DNA of 37,666 nt from a virus, in the IMG/VR virus record IMGVR_UViG_3300011254_000646, positions 1 through 37,666 of that record; one strand, given 5' to 3'. Made by a program: the position numbers and the translations under genes. The notes below the pieces were generated by a model. That model ran no database searches. It was not told the origin of the DNA and saw only the letters and a list, made by a program, of their open reading frames with translations. This document shows positions 36,937 to 37,666 of the stretch, in pieces; position 1 is the first letter of the stretch; each line of letters starts with the position of its first letter.

Positions 36937-37326
36937 ATGACATTTATACCACAAGACCCAAATATTGAAAAAAGTTGCTTAAATGCTTGCACAAAAGAAG
37001 CAATAGAAGCAGGAGTATGTAATTGCTTAAATAAAGTAAACATTAAGCAATTTGACATACCTGTTGTTGTAGTGAACCAAAACCCAAAACCTAATATTAT
37101 GAAATGGGCATTTGATAATTTAGCGATAGTAGAAGCGGTAAAGGCACTCTTTGATAACGACAGCGGAAAGATAGTTAGCAAGGAAGGGCAACGCATAATT
37201 GATGAAGATGGAGAAGAACTAAGAAAACTCCTAAAACCCAAATCGGTTTGCCAACACCCATTTGCAATGGTTAAGCAGATAACTAGAGAAGTTCATTGGT
37301 GCGGCAAATGTGATAAGTACATATAG
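36937..37326 (+). CDS. Cysteine-rich hypothetical cassette protein (129 aa)
   Basis: Not recognised. N-terminal cysteines (CLNACTKEAIEAGVCNCLN, residues 14-32) and a C-terminal set CQHPFAM...HWCGKCDKYI (about 103-129), resembling a zinc-ribbon or treble-clef end. The middle is helical with an acidic VSKEGQRIIDEDGEEL stretch. First cassette gene after terL. Codon use differs from the backbone (CGN and NCG codons present). A similar C-terminal C-H...WCGKC pattern occurs in small Bacteroidota phage proteins that I cannot name. Confidence 0.6.
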   Translation: MTFIPQDPNIEKSCLNACTKEAIEAGVCNCLNKVNIKQFDIPVVVVNQNPKPNIMKWAFDNLAIVEAVKALFDNDSGKIVSKEGQRIIDEDGEELRKLLKPKSVCQHPFAMVKQITREVHWCGKCDKYI

Positions 37327-37337
37327 CAAACTGCACT

Positions 37338-37376
37338 ACAACGTTTTGCAGCTATGCTTTGCGCTTTTAATTAACC
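37338..37376 (+). repeat. Intercassette repeat R2
   Basis: Begins ACAACGT, has GCG at 37361-37363 and ends TTAATTAACC, 11 bases after the stop of the 129-residue gene and 15 bases before the next start. Same edges and length as R1 and R3, with a middle sequence (TTTTGCAGCTATGC) not shared. The layout of element-gene-element is what a cassette array looks like. Confidence 0.65.
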
Positions 37377-37391
37377 TAAACACTAAATAGA

Positions 37392-37643
37392 ATGCAGAAA
37401 CTTATAAGAACTGCCGATTTACGAAAGGCACTTGACAAATACAATAGAGAAGAAATAAGTTACGGGAAAATGGTGGAAATGTTGAATGTTGCCGCTAATA
37501 AAGCGTTAAGCATAGGTGATGTTGTACAGCAGCGCGAACTGTTGATTGCTTATGAGATAGCGATGCACTCATGCTTAGAATCTGAACCGTTTAGAACGAA
37601 GTATGCTGAAAAGGTTGTTGATGACTTTATAAGCAAGCAATAG
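37392..37643 (+). CDS. Hypothetical cassette protein (83 aa)
   Basis: Helical throughout (LRKALDKYNREEISYGKMVEML, AANKALSIGDVVQQRELL), acidic near the end, without cysteine pairs or membrane segments. No family recognised. Two bases after its stop the 21-bp overlap begins, so on the circle it is followed by R3 and the interleaved leader of the 90-residue gene at 145. Confidence 0.6.
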   Translation: MQKLIRTADLRKALDKYNREEISYGKMVEMLNVAANKALSIGDVVQQRELLIAYEIAMHSCLESEPFRTKYAEKVVDDFISKQ

Positions 37644-37645
37644 TG

Positions 37646-37666
37646 TACAACGTTTCGGTTAAAAAT
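37646..37666. repeat. Right copy of 21-bp terminal repeat (circular overlap)
   Basis: Exact copy of bases 1-21, the other side of the circular overlap. It contains the start of repeat R3, which is completed at 2-39 after circular joining. Confidence 0.85.

Larger units (their letters stand above)
36884..37645. other. CpG-rich cassette segment (continues to about 450)
   Basis: By hand count there are 23 CpG in 36853-37666 and none in CCGG, while 4681-9300 has 10 CpG in 4,620 bp, six of them in CCGG. The segment carries three unrelated small genes (36937, 37392, 145) with a 38-39 bp repeat before each. I infer a recently acquired accessory insert between the packaging genes and the tail module. 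Confidence 0.65.

Noticed and set aside
36884-37376. Canonical integron attC sites between cassettes
   Set aside because: The elements have imperfect hairpin potential and cassette-like placement, but the core sites RYYYAAC and GTTRRRY are not present in the right order and no integron integrase is encoded. Kept only as related intergenic repeats.
1-37666. True direct terminal repeat (phage ends)
   Set aside because: The exact 21-bp match at both contig ends is better explained as assembler overlap of a circular or permuted genome; it lies between small genes with no packaging signal.

Overview
The window looks like one complete, circularly permuted genome of a tailed double-stranded DNA phage that infects a member of the Bacteroidota. 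The first 21 bases are repeated exactly at the end (1-21 and 37646-37666), so the molecule is probably a circle or circularly permuted genome of about 37,645 bp. Every credible gene is on the plus strand, packed with ATGA or TAATG start/stop overlaps. Starts lack Shine-Dalgarno sequences and follow A-rich leaders, and several -7 boxes fit the Bacteroidota TAnnTTTG pattern. I see no tRNA, integrase, IS element, CRISPR array or DNA polymerase.

Layout. (1) 34091-36852: M15 peptidase endolysin, three-helix holin, small terminase and large terminase. (2) 36853 to about 450, across the junction: three small orphan genes separated by related 38-39 bp repeats, with a CpG content unlike the rest of the phage. 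(3) 460-8392: a small DNA-binding-like protein, a SAM methyltransferase, a tail-assembly-chaperone pair with a candidate -1 frameshift, a tape measure protein and tail/tip proteins. (4) 8392-12195: a glycosyltransferase, a 23-residue Cys-Gly peptide, the portal and a MuF-like minor head protein. (5) 12237-16158: four glycosyltransferase-like genes, two methyltransferases and one unknown. (6) 16182-20796: scaffold-like, major capsid and head-tail connection genes. (7) 20816-24050: virion surface and receptor-binding candidates, including a compositionally foreign LamG-like module. (8) 24052-25167: four small membrane proteins. (9) 25260-31776: early replication operon with Xre-type regulator, ERF annealase, SSB, superfamily 2 helicase and primase-DUF3987 protein. 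(10) 31776-33544: C5-cytosine methyltransferase inside 17-bp direct repeats, an AT-rich iteron region that may be the replication origin, and a VRR-NUC nuclease.

How it works together. The early operon would copy and recombine the genome (ERF, SSB, helicase, primase) using a host polymerase. TerS/TerL package it through the portal into the capsid. The tail is built around a 650-residue tape measure. The glycosyltransferase and methyltransferase genes inside the structural operon suggest that the virion surface is sugar-decorated.

The most notable points are: a probable virion glycan-building island; genome-wide CpG depletion in which many surviving CpGs sit inside CCGG; two segments that escape this depletion and look newly acquired; a methyltransferase between perfect direct repeats; a candidate frameshift site before the tape measure; an eight-copy iteron region; and a pseudoknot-like interleaved inverted repeat at the window start. 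Function calls come from reading motifs by eye. No database search was possible.
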